From Hyphomicrobiales bacterium (GTDB taxonomy: Bacteria; Pseudomonadota; Alphaproteobacteria; Rhizobiales; Beijerinckiaceae), in the NCBI GenBank assembly GCA_017302635.1, contig JAFLCX010000002.1, positions 1,289,828 to 1,353,827 of the forward strand: 64,000 nt of DNA, read 5' to 3'. The position numbers and the translations under genes were made by a program. This document shows, one piece after another, positions 8,585 through 18,279 of the stretch (position 1 is its first letter; every line of letters begins with the position of its first letter). Below the pieces are notes generated by a model. It was not told where the DNA came from and ran no database searches. It saw only the letters and a program-made list of their open reading frames with translations.

Positions 8585-10090
8585 ATGCCGAAAATCTCTT
8601 CCGCCGGAATTCCCGAAGCGCTCACCTTCGATGACGTGCTAATGCGCCCGGGTCATTCCGAAGTCTTGCCGGCGGAAACGGATCTGCGCACGCGCCTCAC
8701 CCGCGCCATCAGCCTCAACCTGCCGATTGTTTCCTCGGCGATGGATACCGTGACCGAAGCACGCCTCGCGATCGCGATGGCGCAGGCCGGCGGGCTCGGG
8801 GTCATCCACCGCAATCTCACGCCGGAAGAACAGGCTGACAATGTGCGGCAGGTGAAGCGCTTTGAAAGCGGCATCGTGATGAACCCGGTGACGGTTTCGC
8901 CCGATGCCACGCTCGGCGAGGCGCTCGCTATCATGAAGGCGAAGGGCATTCACGGCCTGCCGGTTGTGGTCGATGGCGGCCCGAATACCATTTCGAAAGC
9001 GGGCAAGCTCGTGGGCATTCTCACGCACCGCGACGTGCGTTTCGCCGATGCGATGGACCAGCCGGTTCGTGAACTCATGACTGGCTATGAAAGCCTCGTT
9101 ACCGTGCGCGAGGACGTGACCAAGGAAGAAGCCCGCCACCTCTTTCACCGCCACCGGATCGAGAAACTCGTGGTCGTGGATGCGGATTACCGCTGCGTCG
9201 GCCTGCTCACGGTGAAAGACATTGAAAAGGCGCGGCTCAACCCCAATGCCAACAAGGACAGCGAGGGCCGCCTGCGCGTTGCCGCAGCGACCACCACCGG
9301 CGACGAAGGCTATCTGCGCACCGAAATGCTGATCGATGCCGGGGTCGATTGTGTCGTGGTCGATACGGCGCACGGGCACAGCCAGAAGGTGCTCGATGCC
9401 GTCAAGCGCATCAAGAAGCTCTCGAATTCTGTGCAGGTCATCGCCGGGAACGTCGCGACCGCCGCAGGCACGCGGGCGCTGATCGACGCCGGCGCCGATG
9501 CGGTGAAAATCGGGATTGGCCCGGGCTCAATCTGCACCACGCGCATCGTCGCGGGCGTGGGCGTGCCGCAGCTCACGGCCATCATGGAATCGGCCGAGGA
9601 AGCCGCGAAGCACGATGTGCCGGTGATCGCCGATGGCGGTATCAAATATTCGGGCGACCTCGCGAAGGCGCTCGCGGCAGGTGCCTCCTGCGCCATGATC
9701 GGATCGCTGCTCGCCGGAACGGATGAAAGCCCCGGCGAGGTGTTTCTCTATCAGGGCCGCTCCTACAAGGCCTATCGCGGCATGGGCTCGCTAGGTGCCA
9801 TGGCACGCGGCTCGGCGGATCGTTATTTCCAGGCGGAAATCAAGGATACGATGAAGCTCGTGCCGGAGGGGATCGAGGGTCAGGTACCGTACAAGGGCCC
9901 GGCGCAGAACGTCATTCACCAGCTCGCCGGGGGCCTGAAGGCTGCGATGGGCTATGTCGGCGCCAAAACGATTGCCGACATGCAGGCGAAGGTCGAGTTC
10001 ATCCGCATCACCAATGCGGGCTTGCGCGAAAGCCATGCGCATGACGTGACGATCACCCGCGAAAGCCCGAATTATCCGACACGGGTGTGA
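8585..10090 (+). CDS. guaB: Inosine-5'-monophosphate dehydrogenase
   Basis: Oxidises IMP to XMP with NAD, the first step to GMP. The 501-residue protein has the usual TIM barrel interrupted by two CBS domains (about residues 95-215: [21 protein letters not shown]). The catalytic loop is [10 protein letters not shown] with the nucleophilic Cys. The nucleotide-binding segment [10 protein letters not shown] and the flap (RGMGSLGAM) are intact. An ATG with GGAG upstream fixes the start. It is followed by a repeat and a strong terminator, then by the RsmB-like gene and guaA. Confidence 0.98.
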   Translation: MPKISSAGIPEALTFDDVLMRPGHSEVLPAETDLRTRLTRAISLNLPIVSSAMDTVTEARLAIAMAQAGGLGVIHRNLTPEEQADNVRQVKRFESGIVMNPVTVSPDATLGEALAIMKAKGIHGLPVVVDGGPNTISKAGKLVGILTHRDVRFADAMDQPVRELMTGYESLVTVREDVTKEEARHLFHRHRIEKLVVVDADYRCVGLLTVKDIEKARLNPNANKDSEGRLRVAAATTTGDEGYLRTEMLIDAGVDCVVVDTAHGHSQKVLDAVKRIKKLSNSVQVIAGNVATAAGTRALIDAGADAVKIGIGPGSICTTRIVAGVGVPQLTAIMESAEEAAKHDVPVIADGGIKYSGDLAKALAAGASCAMIGSLLAGTDESPGEVFLYQGRSYKAYRGMGSLGAMARGSADRYFQAEIKDTMKLVPEGIEGQVPYKGPAQNVIHQLAGGLKAAMGYVGAKTIADMQAKVEFIRITNAGLRESHAHDVTITRESPNYPTRV

Positions 10091-10101
10091 GGATCGTTCA
10101 A

Positions 10102-10183
10102 CGTCATGGCCGGACTTGTTCCGGCCATCCACGCCTTGTGAGCGAGATATTCGTGGATACCCGGGCCAAGCCCGGGAATGACG
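10102..10183. repeat. 82-bp imperfect inverted-repeat element downstream of guaB
   Basis: Two arms of about 32 bases face each other: CGTCATGGCCGGACTTG at the left and the partly complementary ...CAAGCCCGGGAATGACG at the right, both meeting the word CGTGGAT/ATCCACG. Each arm itself holds a small stem (GGCCGGACTTGTTCCGGCC; CCCGGGCCAAGCCCGGG). Elements with this GTCATGGCCGG..GGCCATCCACG pattern are frequent in alphaproteobacterial intergenic DNA. One full copy is seen in the window. Confidence 0.55.
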
Positions 10184-10200
10184 CGTTCGTCACTTCCAAT

Positions 10201-10229
10201 AAAAAAAGCCCGCCTTCCGGCGGGCTTTT
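10201..10229. terminator. Bidirectional Rho-independent terminator (guaB / lipoprotein gene)
   Basis: A perfect 8-bp stem, AGCCCGCC and GGCGGGCT, closes a TTCC tetraloop. It is flanked by a run of A on the left and T on the right, so it can end transcription of guaB (+) and of the small lipoprotein gene (-). Confidence 0.82.
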
Positions 10230-10250
10230 GAATGCAAGGATGCGAGAAGC

Positions 10251-10409
10251 TTAGCGGCAGCCGCGCTTCGTGCCGCATTCCAGCTGGGTCTTGGCGTCGA
10301 GACGCTTCGCCGGCGGGTTGAGGTCGGTCTGCTGGGCTTGGCTCGAGGCACAGGCGGCAACCGAGAGGAGGAGGGCGGCGGCCGCGAGGCCGTTGATGAT
10401 CTTCTTCAT
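10251..10409 (-). CDS. Small lipoprotein of unknown function
   Basis: A 52-residue protein starting MKKIINGLAAAALLLSVAAC. The lipobox VAAC places the lipidated Cys at residue 20 of the precursor, so the mature lipoprotein is only about 33 residues. It is Gln/Lys-rich with two further Cys (LECGTKRGC) that could form a disulfide. GGAGAACTCC lies near the start, giving a usable ribosome-binding site. The longer frame to 10454 is unlikely because it would move the signal peptide inward. No family is recognised. It ends against the shared terminator at 10201-10229. Confidence 0.72.
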   Translation of the reverse strand: MKKIINGLAAAALLLSVAACASSQAQQTDLNPPAKRLDAKTQLECGTKRGCR

Positions 10410-10574
10410 GGGAGAACTCCGGACATTTCGAAACCCCGTCGCCATCTGCCCCAATCATGGCAGAAAAGCGGCGCGCCTTTTGTATTTGACTGGAAATGGT
10501 CACGAAAAGGTAACCGCGGCAAAGCGGCCACGGTTGCGCTTGACTTCGCGATGCCCCTCCTTCAAGCGCTCCGC

Positions 10575-11885
10575 ATGACCCCCGCCGCCCGACTTTCCGC
10601 TGCCATCGCGCTTCTCGACGAGATTTTCACGCGCGCCCGCCCGCTCTCGACCGTACTTGCGGATTGGGGCAAGGCGAACCGCTATGCAGGCTCGGGGGAT
10701 CGCAACGCAATCGGCAATCTCGTGCATGATACGTTGCGCGTGAAGGCCTCGGCGCTCTGGATCATGGGGATGCCAGGCGAGACCGAGAGCGGCAGGGCCG
10801 CTCTTCTGGGTATGCTGCGCCTGCTGCGCGGCATGGATGTCACGGCCATCGCCTCGCTCTGCTCGGGAGAGCGTTTTGCACCCGAACCGCTGAGCGAGGC
10901 CGAGCATGCGTCTCTCCAGAAGGCTGACCTTTCCACGGCCCCTGCCCCGGTGCGCGGCAATTACCCGGAATGGCTGGATGCCGAGCTTGCCAGGAGCTTC
11001 GGCGAGACGCGTGTCGAGGAAGCCAAGGCCCTTTCTTCCCGCGCGCCGGTCGATCTGCGGGTGAATGCGCTGAAGCTCATACCGCTCAAGGCGCTGGAAG
11101 CGATTGGCCATCTGGGCCCCGAAACGGTGGCCTACGCGCCCTATGGTTTGCGATTGAGGCCGAATGCCGAGGGGCGCGCGCCCTATGTGCAGGCCGAACC
11201 GGCCTACCTCAAGGGCGCAATTGAGATTCAGGACGAGGGTAGCCAGCTCGCGAGCCTTCTGGCTGGTGCAAAACCGGGCATGCAGGTTCTGGATTTCTGT
11301 GCGGGTGGCGGCGGAAAAACCCTCGCCATGGCCGCCGAGATGAACAACAAGGGCCAGATTTTCAGCTCGGACAGCGATGCGCGCCGCCTCGCGCCGATTC
11401 ATGAGCGCCTCACTCGCGCGGGCATCCGCAATGTTCAGGTCCGCACGCCAAAGGGGAAAACCCCGGCCGACCTCAGAGACCTTTCGGGCAAGTGCGATCT
11501 CGTGCTGGTCGATGCGCCCTGCACCGGCGTTGGCACCTGGCGGCGTCACCCGGATGCCAAATGGCGCCTGCGCCCCAATGCGCTCGAGATGCGTTGTGAG
11601 GAGCAACGCGAGGTGCTTCACGAGGCGAAACGCTACGTGAAGCCTGGCGGCCGGCTCGTTTACATCACCTGTTCACTGCTCGACGCTGAGAACGGCGCAC
11701 AGGTGCAGGCGTTTCTCGGCCAGAACCCGGATTTCGCGATCATCGATCCCGCCACCAACGCGACCTCGCTCGGTCTGGGGACAATCGCGCAACATCGCGA
11801 TGCATCCGGGCTCGGCCTGTTGCTTTCCCCGCACCGCACGAATACCGACGGCTTCTTCATTGCCGTGATGAGCCGCAAATCCTGA
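10575..11885 (+). CDS. RsmB/NOP2-family RNA (cytosine-5) methyltransferase
   Basis: A 436-residue SAM-dependent RNA m5C methyltransferase. The N-terminal helical (NusB-like) part is followed by a PUA-like region and the Rossmann catalytic domain: SAM motif [16 protein letters not shown], motif [11 protein letters not shown] with one catalytic Cys, motif [14 protein letters not shown] with the second. Whether it methylates 16S C967 like RsmB or another site cannot be told. The start is uncertain: ATG at 10551 or 10575, neither with a clear ribosome-binding site; homologues tend to begin MTPAARL. It sits between guaB and guaA, a conserved arrangement in related bacteria. Confidence 0.88.
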   Translation: MTPAARLSAAIALLDEIFTRARPLSTVLADWGKANRYAGSGDRNAIGNLVHDTLRVKASALWIMGMPGETESGRAALLGMLRLLRGMDVTAIASLCSGERFAPEPLSEAEHASLQKADLSTAPAPVRGNYPEWLDAELARSFGETRVEEAKALSSRAPVDLRVNALKLIPLKALEAIGHLGPETVAYAPYGLRLRPNAEGRAPYVQAEPAYLKGAIEIQDEGSQLASLLAGAKPGMQVLDFCAGGGGKTLAMAAEMNNKGQIFSSDSDARRLAPIHERLTRAGIRNVQVRTPKGKTPADLRDLSGKCDLVLVDAPCTGVGTWRRHPDAKWRLRPNALEMRCEEQREVLHEAKRYVKPGGRLVYITCSLLDAENGAQVQAFLGQNPDFAIIDPATNATSLGLGTIAQHRDASGLGLLLSPHRTNTDGFFIAVMSRKS

Positions 11886-11902
11886 TTGTTGAGAGGGCTT
11901 GG

Positions 11903-13462
11903 ATGACGATCCCCAACCACGATACCGTTCTCATCATCGATTTCGGCTCTCAGGTGACGCAGCTCATCGCGCGGCGCGTGCGCGAGACCGGTGTCTATTG
12001 CGAGATCCACCCCTATCAGAAGGCCGACGAGGCTTTCCTGAACCTCCGCCCCAAAGCCATCATCCTTTCGGGCGGACCGGACAGCGTGACGCGTGATGGT
12101 TCTCCCCGCGCGCCCGAGGCTGTGTTCCAGTCCGGCCTGCCGATCATGGCGATCTGCTACGGTCAGCAGACGACCGCCGTGCAACTCGGTGGCGTGGTTG
12201 AAGGCGGACACGCGGCGGAGTTCGGCCGTGCGGATATCGAGATCAAGGAAGCTTCGGCTCTGTTCGACAAGCTCTGGGAAGTGGGCCAGCGTTATCCGGT
12301 GTGGATGAGCCACGGTGATCGCGTCACGAAGCTCCCCGAGGGCTTCACTGTGAAAGCCACCTCCGAGAATGCGCCCTTCGCGATCGCCTCGGACGAGAAG
12401 CGGCGCATCTACACCACCATGTTTCACCCGGAAGTGGTGCACACGCCCGATGGAGGCAAGCTGATCGCGAATTTCGTCCATAACATCGCGGGGCTAAAAT
12501 CGGACTGGACGATGGGTGCCTATCGCGCGGAGATGATTGCAAAAATCCGTGAGCAGGTCGGCAAGGGCCGCGTGATCTGCGGCCTCTCGGGCGGGGTGGA
12601 TTCCTCCGTCGCCGCCGTGCTGATCCATGAGGCGGTGGGCGACCAGCTCACCTGTGTCTATGTCGATCACGGGCTGATGCGCAAAGGCGAGAGCGAGCAG
12701 GTGGTGAGCCTGTTCCGCGGGCATTACAACATCCCGCTCGTGCATGTGGATGCCTCGGAGATTTTCCTCGGTGCGCTGGCGGGCGTTTCGGACCCCGAAG
12801 TGAAGCGCAAGACCATCGGCAAGCTGTTCATCGATGTGTTCGAGGCCGAGGCGAAGAAAATCGGCGGCGCGGAATTCCTCGCGCAAGGCACGCTCTACCC
12901 CGATGTAATCGAGAGCGTGTCGTTCTCGGGGGGACCCTCGGTCACCATCAAGAGCCACCACAATGTCGGCGGCCTGCCCGCGCGCATGAACATGAAGCTC
13001 GTGGAACCCTTGCGCGAACTCTTCAAGGATGAAGTGCGCGCCTTGGGACGCGAACTCGGCCTTCCCGAGACCTTCGTGGGTCGCCACCCCTTCCCCGGCC
13101 CCGGTCTCGCCATCCGCATTCCCGGCGAGATCACGCGCGAGAAGGCCGATATCCTGCGCGAGGCCGACGCGATCTATCTCGACGAGATCCGCAAGGCCGG
13201 ACTTTACGACGTCATCTGGCAGGCCTTCGCCGTGCTGCTCCCCGTGCGCACGGTCGGTGTGATGGGCGACGGGCGCACCTATGATCATGTCTGCGCCCTG
13301 CGTGCGGTAACATCCGTCGATGGCATGACCGCCGATTTCTACCCCTATGACATGGCCTTCCTCGGCCGCACGGCGACGCGCATCATCAACGAGGTGAAGG
13401 GCATCAACCGGGTGGTCTACGACATCACCTCGAAGCCGCCGGGCACGATTGAATGGGAGTGA
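11903..13462 (+). CDS. guaA: GMP synthase (glutamine-hydrolysing)
   Basis: Aminates XMP to GMP. The N-terminal class I amidotransferase domain (about 1-200) has the nucleophile in AICYGQQT and the His/Glu pair in FHPEV. The ATP pyrophosphatase domain has the P-loop [10 protein letters not shown], and the C-terminal dimerisation domain ends with the expected KPPGTIEWE. At 519 residues the length is typical. It follows the RsmB-like gene by 17 bases and is likely on the same transcript. A hairpin follows at 13476-13521. Confidence 0.98.
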   Translation: MTIPNHDTVLIIDFGSQVTQLIARRVRETGVYCEIHPYQKADEAFLNLRPKAIILSGGPDSVTRDGSPRAPEAVFQSGLPIMAICYGQQTTAVQLGGVVEGGHAAEFGRADIEIKEASALFDKLWEVGQRYPVWMSHGDRVTKLPEGFTVKATSENAPFAIASDEKRRIYTTMFHPEVVHTPDGGKLIANFVHNIAGLKSDWTMGAYRAEMIAKIREQVGKGRVICGLSGGVDSSVAAVLIHEAVGDQLTCVYVDHGLMRKGESEQVVSLFRGHYNIPLVHVDASEIFLGALAGVSDPEVKRKTIGKLFIDVFEAEAKKIGGAEFLAQGTLYPDVIESVSFSGGPSVTIKSHHNVGGLPARMNMKLVEPLRELFKDEVRALGRELGLPETFVGRHPFPGPGLAIRIPGEITREKADILREADAIYLDEIRKAGLYDVIWQAFAVLLPVRTVGVMGDGRTYDHVCALRAVTSVDGMTADFYPYDMAFLGRTATRIINEVKGINRVVYDITSKPPGTIEWE

Positions 13463-13475
13463 GAGCGGCATTGGC

Positions 13476-13521
13476 GCATCCGCTTTATCCGCCAACCGGC
13501 GGCCACTTGGCGGGCGGATGC
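13476..13521 (+). terminator. Hairpin after guaA, possible terminator
   Basis: Nested inverted arms GCATCCGC/GCGGATGC and CGCCAA/TTGGCG enclose a GC-rich loop, giving a long stem just after the guaA stop. No U-run follows, so it may act as an mRNA 3' stabiliser or Rho-assisted terminator and not as a classical intrinsic terminator. Confidence 0.45.
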
Positions 13522-13592
13522 CACCCTCTCAATGAAATCTCAACAGGATGCGCCTAGCGTCACCGCCGGACGAATTTCCGCCGGGGGACAAT

Positions 13593-14456
13593 ATGCTCGC
13601 AGACAATGCTCAGGCCATCCTGACGATCTATGTCAACGCGTTGAAGCCCTATGGCCCGCTGGTGCTGTTCATTCTCGGTTTCATCGCCGTGGCGTGCTTT
13701 CTGGGGCTGCGGACGCGGGTGCTGTCGCGCAACGCCATCATCAATACGGCGACAACCCTCGGCGTTTTCCTGGCGAATATCGCGCTGGCGCCGTTCATCT
13801 ATTTCTTCGTGGTGGGGATGCAAGGCCTCTATGCCAAGCTCGGCATTCCGGCCATCAGCCCGGATTTCTGGGCGAGCGTGCCTTGGCTGGTAATGGCCAT
13901 CGTCGCGGTGATCGCCAAGGATTTCTGCGATTACTGGAGCCACCGTGCGCTGCATACGCCGCTGTTGTGGCCCATCCACGCCGTGCATCACTCGGATAAC
14001 CACGTGAACGGCTTCACGACCTTCCGCGTGCATGCGCTGGAAGTGGTGGTGATGCGCGCTTTCGAGATCAGCATGCTGAGCTGGATCGGCATTCCGCCGG
14101 TGCTTGTGGCTTCGGCCTATATCGTCGCGACGTTGCACAATGCCTATGTGCATTTCGAGGTGGATATCGATCACGGGCCGTTCAACTGGCTGCTCGCCTC
14201 GCCGCGCTTCCATCGCTGGCACCATGCCGACCAGCCGGATGCTTACGGGAAAAACCTCGCGAACATGATTCCCGCCTGGGACATGCTGTTCGGCACGTAT
14301 CTCAAGGCCGGAACCTGCCACGAAAAAATGGGGCTGGAACGCGACGGCATTTCCTCGACCGATACGGTGAAGCTGATCCTCCTGCCCTTCGCGCTCTGGG
14401 CAAAACAGCTGCGCACAGCGCTGACTGGCCTTTTCAGCAGGACGCGGCGCATCTAA
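13593..14456 (+). CDS. Sterol desaturase / fatty acid hydroxylase superfamily membrane protein
   Basis: A 287-residue membrane di-iron oxygenase family protein. Three to four hydrophobic segments span residues 10-115. The His clusters that bind the di-iron centre are present: HRALHT, HAVHHSDNH, HNAYVH and HRWHHADQ. Substrates in this family include sterols, carotenoids and lipid acyl chains, and the sequence does not say which applies. The start at 13593 is preceded by GGGGGAC; a longer in-frame ATG at 13548 lacks this. The neighbours do not point to a pathway. A rhizobial palindromic repeat follows at 14473. Confidence 0.85.
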   Translation: MLADNAQAILTIYVNALKPYGPLVLFILGFIAVACFLGLRTRVLSRNAIINTATTLGVFLANIALAPFIYFFVVGMQGLYAKLGIPAISPDFWASVPWLVMAIVAVIAKDFCDYWSHRALHTPLLWPIHAVHHSDNHVNGFTTFRVHALEVVVMRAFEISMLSWIGIPPVLVASAYIVATLHNAYVHFEVDIDHGPFNWLLASPRFHRWHHADQPDAYGKNLANMIPAWDMLFGTYLKAGTCHEKMGLERDGISSTDTVKLILLPFALWAKQLRTALTGLFSRTRRI

Positions 14457-14472
14457 ACACAATGCGTTTGCG

Positions 14473-14521
14473 GCATTTTCTTCACGCGAACCGGTTGCCA
14501 CTTCGCTCGAAAATGCTCTAG
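14473..14521. repeat. Rhizobial-type intergenic palindromic repeat, copy 3
   Basis: An imperfect palindrome, GCATTTTC...GAAAATGCTCTAG, around the core CGCGAACCGG..GCCACTT. It shares the terminal CTCTAG with copy 1 and the TTCACGCGAACCGG core with copy 2. It lies between the sterol-desaturase-family gene and the small orphan at 14530. Confidence 0.68.
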
Positions 14522-14529
14522 TCGCCCTG

Positions 14530-14760
14530 ATGAGCCAGAAAAACGCCCAGAATTCACGCGAGCGGCGGGCCAAGCGCCTTGCGATCCGCCTCGGCCTGCA
14601 TCTGATGACCTGCCAGAAGCCGGACAAACGCGTGCTCGCGCATGGCGGCTACATGCTGCGCGACGGCGCGACGATGAAAATCGTTTTTGGCGATGCGGAA
14701 TACCTGTTCTCGGCCAGCCTCGATGATGTGGAAGCGTGGCTGGAGGAGCGGGAGCGCTAG
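14530..14760 (+). CDS. Conserved small protein of unknown function
   Basis: A 76-residue soluble protein. The N-terminal third is strongly basic (RERRAKRLAIRLG), the middle holds HGGYMLRDGATMKIVFG, and the C-terminus is acidic (LDDVEAWLEERER). It looks like a short alpha/beta domain; there is no signal peptide or membrane segment. I recall similar small orphans in Hyphomicrobiales but know no function. No strong ribosome-binding site is seen because the palindromic repeat ends nine bases upstream, which could affect translation. Confidence 0.65.
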   Translation: MSQKNAQNSRERRAKRLAIRLGLHLMTCQKPDKRVLAHGGYMLRDGATMKIVFGDAEYLFSASLDDVEAWLEERER

Positions 14761-14770
14761 CGCTTACGGC

Positions 14771-15181
14771 TTACCCGCGCGCGGCACGCACGACATTGCA
14801 AATGCCTTTTCGCACAGCCTCGGCCGCCGCTACCTGCCCTGCCTGAACCTGAAAAACGGCATCCACGCGCGTGCCATTTCCGGCTTTGCGGGCAACCACC
14901 CGCAATGTCTGCATCCGACCAGAACCGGAAGTCTCCTGGTGGGCGGTAATCGCGCCATATTGCTTGTCGACCCGCATACCAAGAAACCCCTCGGCCAATG
15001 TCGCCCGGGCCAGTCGATCAAGTGCCTGCGCCGGTGTTACACCGGGGAAAACCTGCCAGCTCTTGTAAGTGATCGCGGTAACAAGCGGGACGCCATCCTG
15101 TTCAAAATTTTCGGCACAGTTTTGAGCCCGAGCGGAGGCAGAGAACCCGAACACCAGAGCGGCAATAAGAGCGAGACGCAT
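14771..15181 (-). CDS. Secreted protein of unknown function
   Basis: A 136-residue exported protein. The signal peptide is MRLALIAALVFGFSASARA, with cleavage before QNCAENF. The mature 117 residues are a small alpha/beta domain with two Cys (NCAENF near the start, GICNVV near the end) that could be disulfide-linked. GVTPAQALDRLARATLAEGF may form an amphipathic helix, and the layout is that of a small periplasmic or lipid-associated domain. GGAAC precedes the ATG. No family name can be given. It is convergent with the 76-residue orphan, with ten bases between their stops. Confidence 0.7.
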   Translation of the reverse strand: MRLALIAALVFGFSASARAQNCAENFEQDGVPLVTAITYKSWQVFPGVTPAQALDRLARATLAEGFLGMRVDKQYGAITAHQETSGSGRMQTLRVVARKAGNGTRVDAVFQVQAGQVAAAEAVRKGICNVVRAARG

Positions 15182-15277
15182 GGGAAGTTCCTTCGATTGC
15201 CAGCAAATTGGCGCCAGAACAGAGAAGAAAGATTAGACGTAAACAATCACTCTGAAAACCCCGAAATTGTGTGCGCG

Positions 15278-16006
15278 CTACCCCCTGAAGCCCGTCGCGA
15301 GCACGTAAAGCTCAGATGAGCCAGCCCGACTCGAGGCCGGCTTCACATGCCGCACAACGGCGAAATCGCGCTTCAGCTCGGTGATGATCGCGCCCGTATC
15401 GCCGCCCTGAAACAGCTTGCAGCAGAAAAAACCACCCGGCGCCAACACGTCGCGCGCGAAAGCCACAGCCGCTTCGGCGAGGCCGATGATGCGCAGATGG
15501 TCGGTTTTCTTGTGGCCCGTGGTGTTCGCTGCCATGTCGGAGAGCACGCCATCGGCGAGGCCGCCCAGTTCGGCCTTGAGGATGTCGTCGGCCTCGGGCG
15601 CCATGAAATCCATTTCAAGGAGCTTCACGCCGGGAATGGGGTCAACCGGCAGGAGATCGATGCCAACGACACGCGGATCGGCCTCGGTGGAGCCGATGCG
15701 CTCGGCCGCAACCTGACACCAGCCGCCCGGTGCGCAGCCGAGATCGACAATCCGCTGACCCTTTTTCAGGAGCTTGTACTTGTCGTCGATCTCCTTGAAC
15801 TTGAAGGCTGCGCGGCTGCGCCAGCCCTCGGCCTTGGCGCGGGCGACATAAGGGTCGTTGAGCTGGCGTTCGAGCCATTTCTGCTGGCTGGTCGTGCGTT
15901 TGTTCGCGGTTTTGAGTCGCACCGCCAAATCGCGCGCCGAGACCTTGGCCTTGCCCTTCTGCTTGCCCGGCGTATGCCCGGACGGAGGCTTCTTCGCGTC
16001 GCTCAT
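15278..16006 (-). CDS. rlmE: 23S rRNA (uridine-2'-O) methyltransferase RlmE (FtsJ)
   Basis: Methylates U2552 in the 23S A-loop, a late 50S assembly step. The 242-residue protein has a basic Lys-rich N-terminal extension (residues 1-45), then RSRAAFKFKEID with the first catalytic Lys and the SAM motif VDLGCAPGGWCQVAAE. The catalytic Asp is in LSDMAANTTG, and KLFQGGD carries the second Lys. The start codon overlaps the ppx/gppA stop by four bases (ATGA), so the two are translationally coupled. Confidence 0.95.
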   Translation of the reverse strand: MSDAKKPPSGHTPGKQKGKAKVSARDLAVRLKTANKRTTSQQKWLERQLNDPYVARAKAEGWRSRAAFKFKEIDDKYKLLKKGQRIVDLGCAPGGWCQVAAERIGSTEADPRVVGIDLLPVDPIPGVKLLEMDFMAPEADDILKAELGGLADGVLSDMAANTTGHKKTDHLRIIGLAEAAVAFARDVLAPGGFFCCKLFQGGDTGAIITELKRDFAVVRHVKPASSRAGSSELYVLATGFRG

Positions 16007-17151
16007 CGCCTTCCGCGCCCCAGCACGCCATCTTCGCCCATCATCTCGATGAGCATGCCCTCGCGCAGGCCCCGATCGCCGATCCGCATGCTCTCAGCCG
16101 GAAAAGCGCGGCGAATGGCCTCGAAAATGGCGGCACCGGCAATCACGAGGTCGGCCCTATCGCGCCCGATGCAGCCATTGGCCGCGCGAACCTCGTAAGG
16201 CATCGCGATGAGGTTCTCGATCGCGCGATCAATCTCGGCCTTGCGCATCCAGAGGCCATCGACCTTGCGCCGGTCATAGCGCTCAAGCCCGAGATGCAGG
16301 CCGCCGAGGGTCGTGACCGTTCCCGAGGTTCCGAGCAGATGGAATCCCGAGGCAGAAACCGCCCTGCCCGCCTCTTTCATGAATTCCTGCAACCCTTCGA
16401 GCGTTTCGGCGACCATCTCCTCGAAGGTCGAGCGGGTCACCTCCACGCCGCCATGCCGCTCGGCGAGCGTCACGACACCGATGGGCAGCGAGGCCCAGGC
16501 GCGGATGCGCTTCTCGATGCCGCTCGCATGGCGGGCACCGGCCTCGCGCACCCCAAGCCAGACGAGTTCGGTCGAGCCACCGCCGATATCGAACAGCACG
16601 ACGCTTTCGGCCTGCCGATGCGCGAGTGCGGCACAGCCGGCAGCCGCGAGATGCGCTTCCTTCTGGCGCGAGAGCACTTCGAGTTCGAGTTGGAGCTCCT
16701 CGCGCACGCGCGCCAGGAAAGCTGTACCATTCCCGGCGACACGGCAGGCCTCGGTTGTCACGAGGCGCACGCGGGCAATGCTGCGCTCATCAATTTTCCG
16801 GCGGCAGATCTCGAGCGCTTCCAGCGTGCGGCTCATCGCGCCTTCGGTGAGATTGCCAGTTGTGGCGATCCCTTCGCCGAGCCGCACGATGCGCGAGAAG
16901 GCATCAACAACCCGAAAACTGTCACCATCCGGGCGAGCAATCAGCAGGCGGCAATTGTTGGTGCCGAGATCGAGAGCGGCATAGCGGGGTTCGCGCTGGC
17001 CGGGCATGCCGAACCGTGCGGCATGCTTCCCCGGCCGCTCGCCAGAGCGCAGGAGCGGGCGTGGCGACGCCACGCCTGCGGCCGGCAGCTCCACGCCGCC
17101 CCCGCTTCCCTGTCCTTCCTCGTCCACGAACGCCGCTCCGGGCCAAACCAA
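16003..17151 (-). CDS. Ppx/GppA family exopolyphosphatase / pppGpp phosphohydrolase
   Basis: An ASKHA-fold phosphatase that removes terminal phosphate from polyphosphate or pppGpp. The phosphate-1 motif is AALDLGTNNCRLLIA, the second loop VLFDIGGGSTELVW, and the adenosine-type motif GTSGTVTTLGG follows near residue 270. The first 50 residues are a Gly/Arg/Pro-rich extension; homologues in related bacteria also have one, but the start (TTG at 17151) is uncertain and the ATG at 17007 is an alternative. Coupled to rlmE by a 4-base overlap. A PPK2 polyphosphate kinase is encoded at 52976-54034. Confidence 0.9.
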   Translation of the reverse strand: MVWPGAAFVDEEGQGSGGGVELPAAGVASPRPLLRSGERPGKHAARFGMPGQREPRYAALDLGTNNCRLLIARPDGDSFRVVDAFSRIVRLGEGIATTGNLTEGAMSRTLEALEICRRKIDERSIARVRLVTTEACRVAGNGTAFLARVREELQLELEVLSRQKEAHLAAAGCAALAHRQAESVVLFDIGGGSTELVWLGVREAGARHASGIEKRIRAWASLPIGVVTLAERHGGVEVTRSTFEEMVAETLEGLQEFMKEAGRAVSASGFHLLGTSGTVTTLGGLHLGLERYDRRKVDGLWMRKAEIDRAIENLIAMPYEVRAANGCIGRDRADLVIAGAAIFEAIRRAFPAESMRIGDRGLREGMLIEMMGEDGVLGRGRR

Positions 17152-17276
17152 TGTCGTGTTCCGACATAAACGAGGCGGCGCGCGGGAGCAAACCCCAAGC
17201 GCGCCTTGATGAAGATCATGGCTGAAAGTGGCTTGTGCCCGCAGGGTGAAGCCAGACAGGAAACGGAGTTCGCCTC

Positions 17277-17654
17277 ATGTCGCTTCAGCGCATCACACTC
17301 ACCCTCGCCCGCAGCAAGGAATTCCCGGCCGGGTCTCAGGCCCACGGTTATGAGATCATCGCTCCGCTGGATTCGGGCGGCCATCTTGATGCTGCGAGTT
17401 GGGCCAAGGCGCGCGAAGCCTGCACGGTTCGCCGGTTCTGGGGCGATGAAGAACTCGACCTCGGCCACCTCGTCCATCGTGGCGGCCCGAAGGGCGGCTC
17501 GTGGAGCTTCCACTACGATGTCGCGGGCGATGAAGACGACGAAGCCGGCTACCGCTTTGGCGCGCACAGCTTCAATATCGGCGACTATGTCTCGATCCGC
17601 GACGATGATGGCGTGATGCACACGTTCCAGGTGAGCCTTGTGGGGCCGGCCTGA
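17277..17654 (+). CDS. Conserved alphaproteobacterial protein of unknown function
   Basis: A 125-residue soluble, acidic protein. It reads ITLTLARSKEFPAGSQAHGYEI, then DLGHLVHRGGPKGGSWSFHYD and a C-terminal GAHSFNIGDYVSIRDDDG. I recall this as a conserved orphan of alphaproteobacteria without an assigned role. No signal peptide or membrane segment is present. GGAGTTCGCC lies upstream of the ATG. Its stop is one base from the ureG stop on the other strand, so the two genes converge with no terminator space between them. Confidence 0.77.
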   Translation: MSLQRITLTLARSKEFPAGSQAHGYEIIAPLDSGGHLDAASWAKAREACTVRRFWGDEELDLGHLVHRGGPKGGSWSFHYDVAGDEDDEAGYRFGAHSFNIGDYVSIRDDDGVMHTFQVSLVGPA

Positions 17655-17655
17655 T

Positions 17656-18279
17656 TCAAGCCGCCTTCAGCCCCAATCCGCCGCGCCTGCGCAGGAACTC
17701 GATCACGTCCGCAACCCCCTCGCCGGTGCGCAGGTTGGTGAACACGACCGGCCGCGCCCCGCGCTGTTTCGCAGCATCGGACGCCATCACGGCCAGATCA
17801 GCCCCCACATGCGGCGCGAGGTCAGTCTTGTTGATGATCAGAAGATCAGAGCGCGTGATGCCCGGCCCGCCTTTGCGCGGGATTTTCTCGCCCTGCGCGA
17901 CATCGATCACATAGAGGGTGAGGTCAGCGAGATCGGGCGAAAAGGTCGCGGCCAGATTGTCACCGCCTGATTCGATCATGATCATTTCAAGCGCGGGGAA
18001 TTTCCGGCGCATCTCGGCGATCGCATGGAGGTTGATCGAACAATCCTCGCGGATGGCGGTATGCGGACAGCCGCCGGTCTCGACACCCATGATGCGTTCC
18101 AGCGGCAGGGCCTGAAGCCGGCTGAGGATTTCGGCATCTTCCTGCGTGTAGATATCATTGGTGATCACAGCAATATCGTGGTCGTGCCGCAGGCGCTGGC
18201 ACAGTGCTGCGGTGAGCGTCGTCTTGCCTGAGCCGACTGGCCCGCCAATGCCCACGCGCAGGGGTCCGTGATAGGTCAT
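17656..18279 (-). CDS. ureG: Urease accessory GTPase UreG
   Basis: A SIMIBI-class GTPase that delivers Ni2+ to urease through the UreDFG complex. The P-loop is GPVGSGKTT, switch regions include [15 protein letters not shown] with the CPH metal-binding motif, then [11 protein letters not shown] and the base-recognition [10 protein letters not shown]. At 207 residues it is complete. It is the last gene of the leftward urease operon, overlapping the ureF stop by four bases. Confidence 0.97.
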   Translation of the reverse strand: MTYHGPLRVGIGGPVGSGKTTLTAALCQRLRHDHDIAVITNDIYTQEDAEILSRLQALPLERIMGVETGGCPHTAIREDCSINLHAIAEMRRKFPALEMIMIESGGDNLAATFSPDLADLTLYVIDVAQGEKIPRKGGPGITRSDLLIINKTDLAPHVGADLAVMASDAAKQRGARPVVFTNLRTGEGVADVIEFLRRRGGLGLKAA

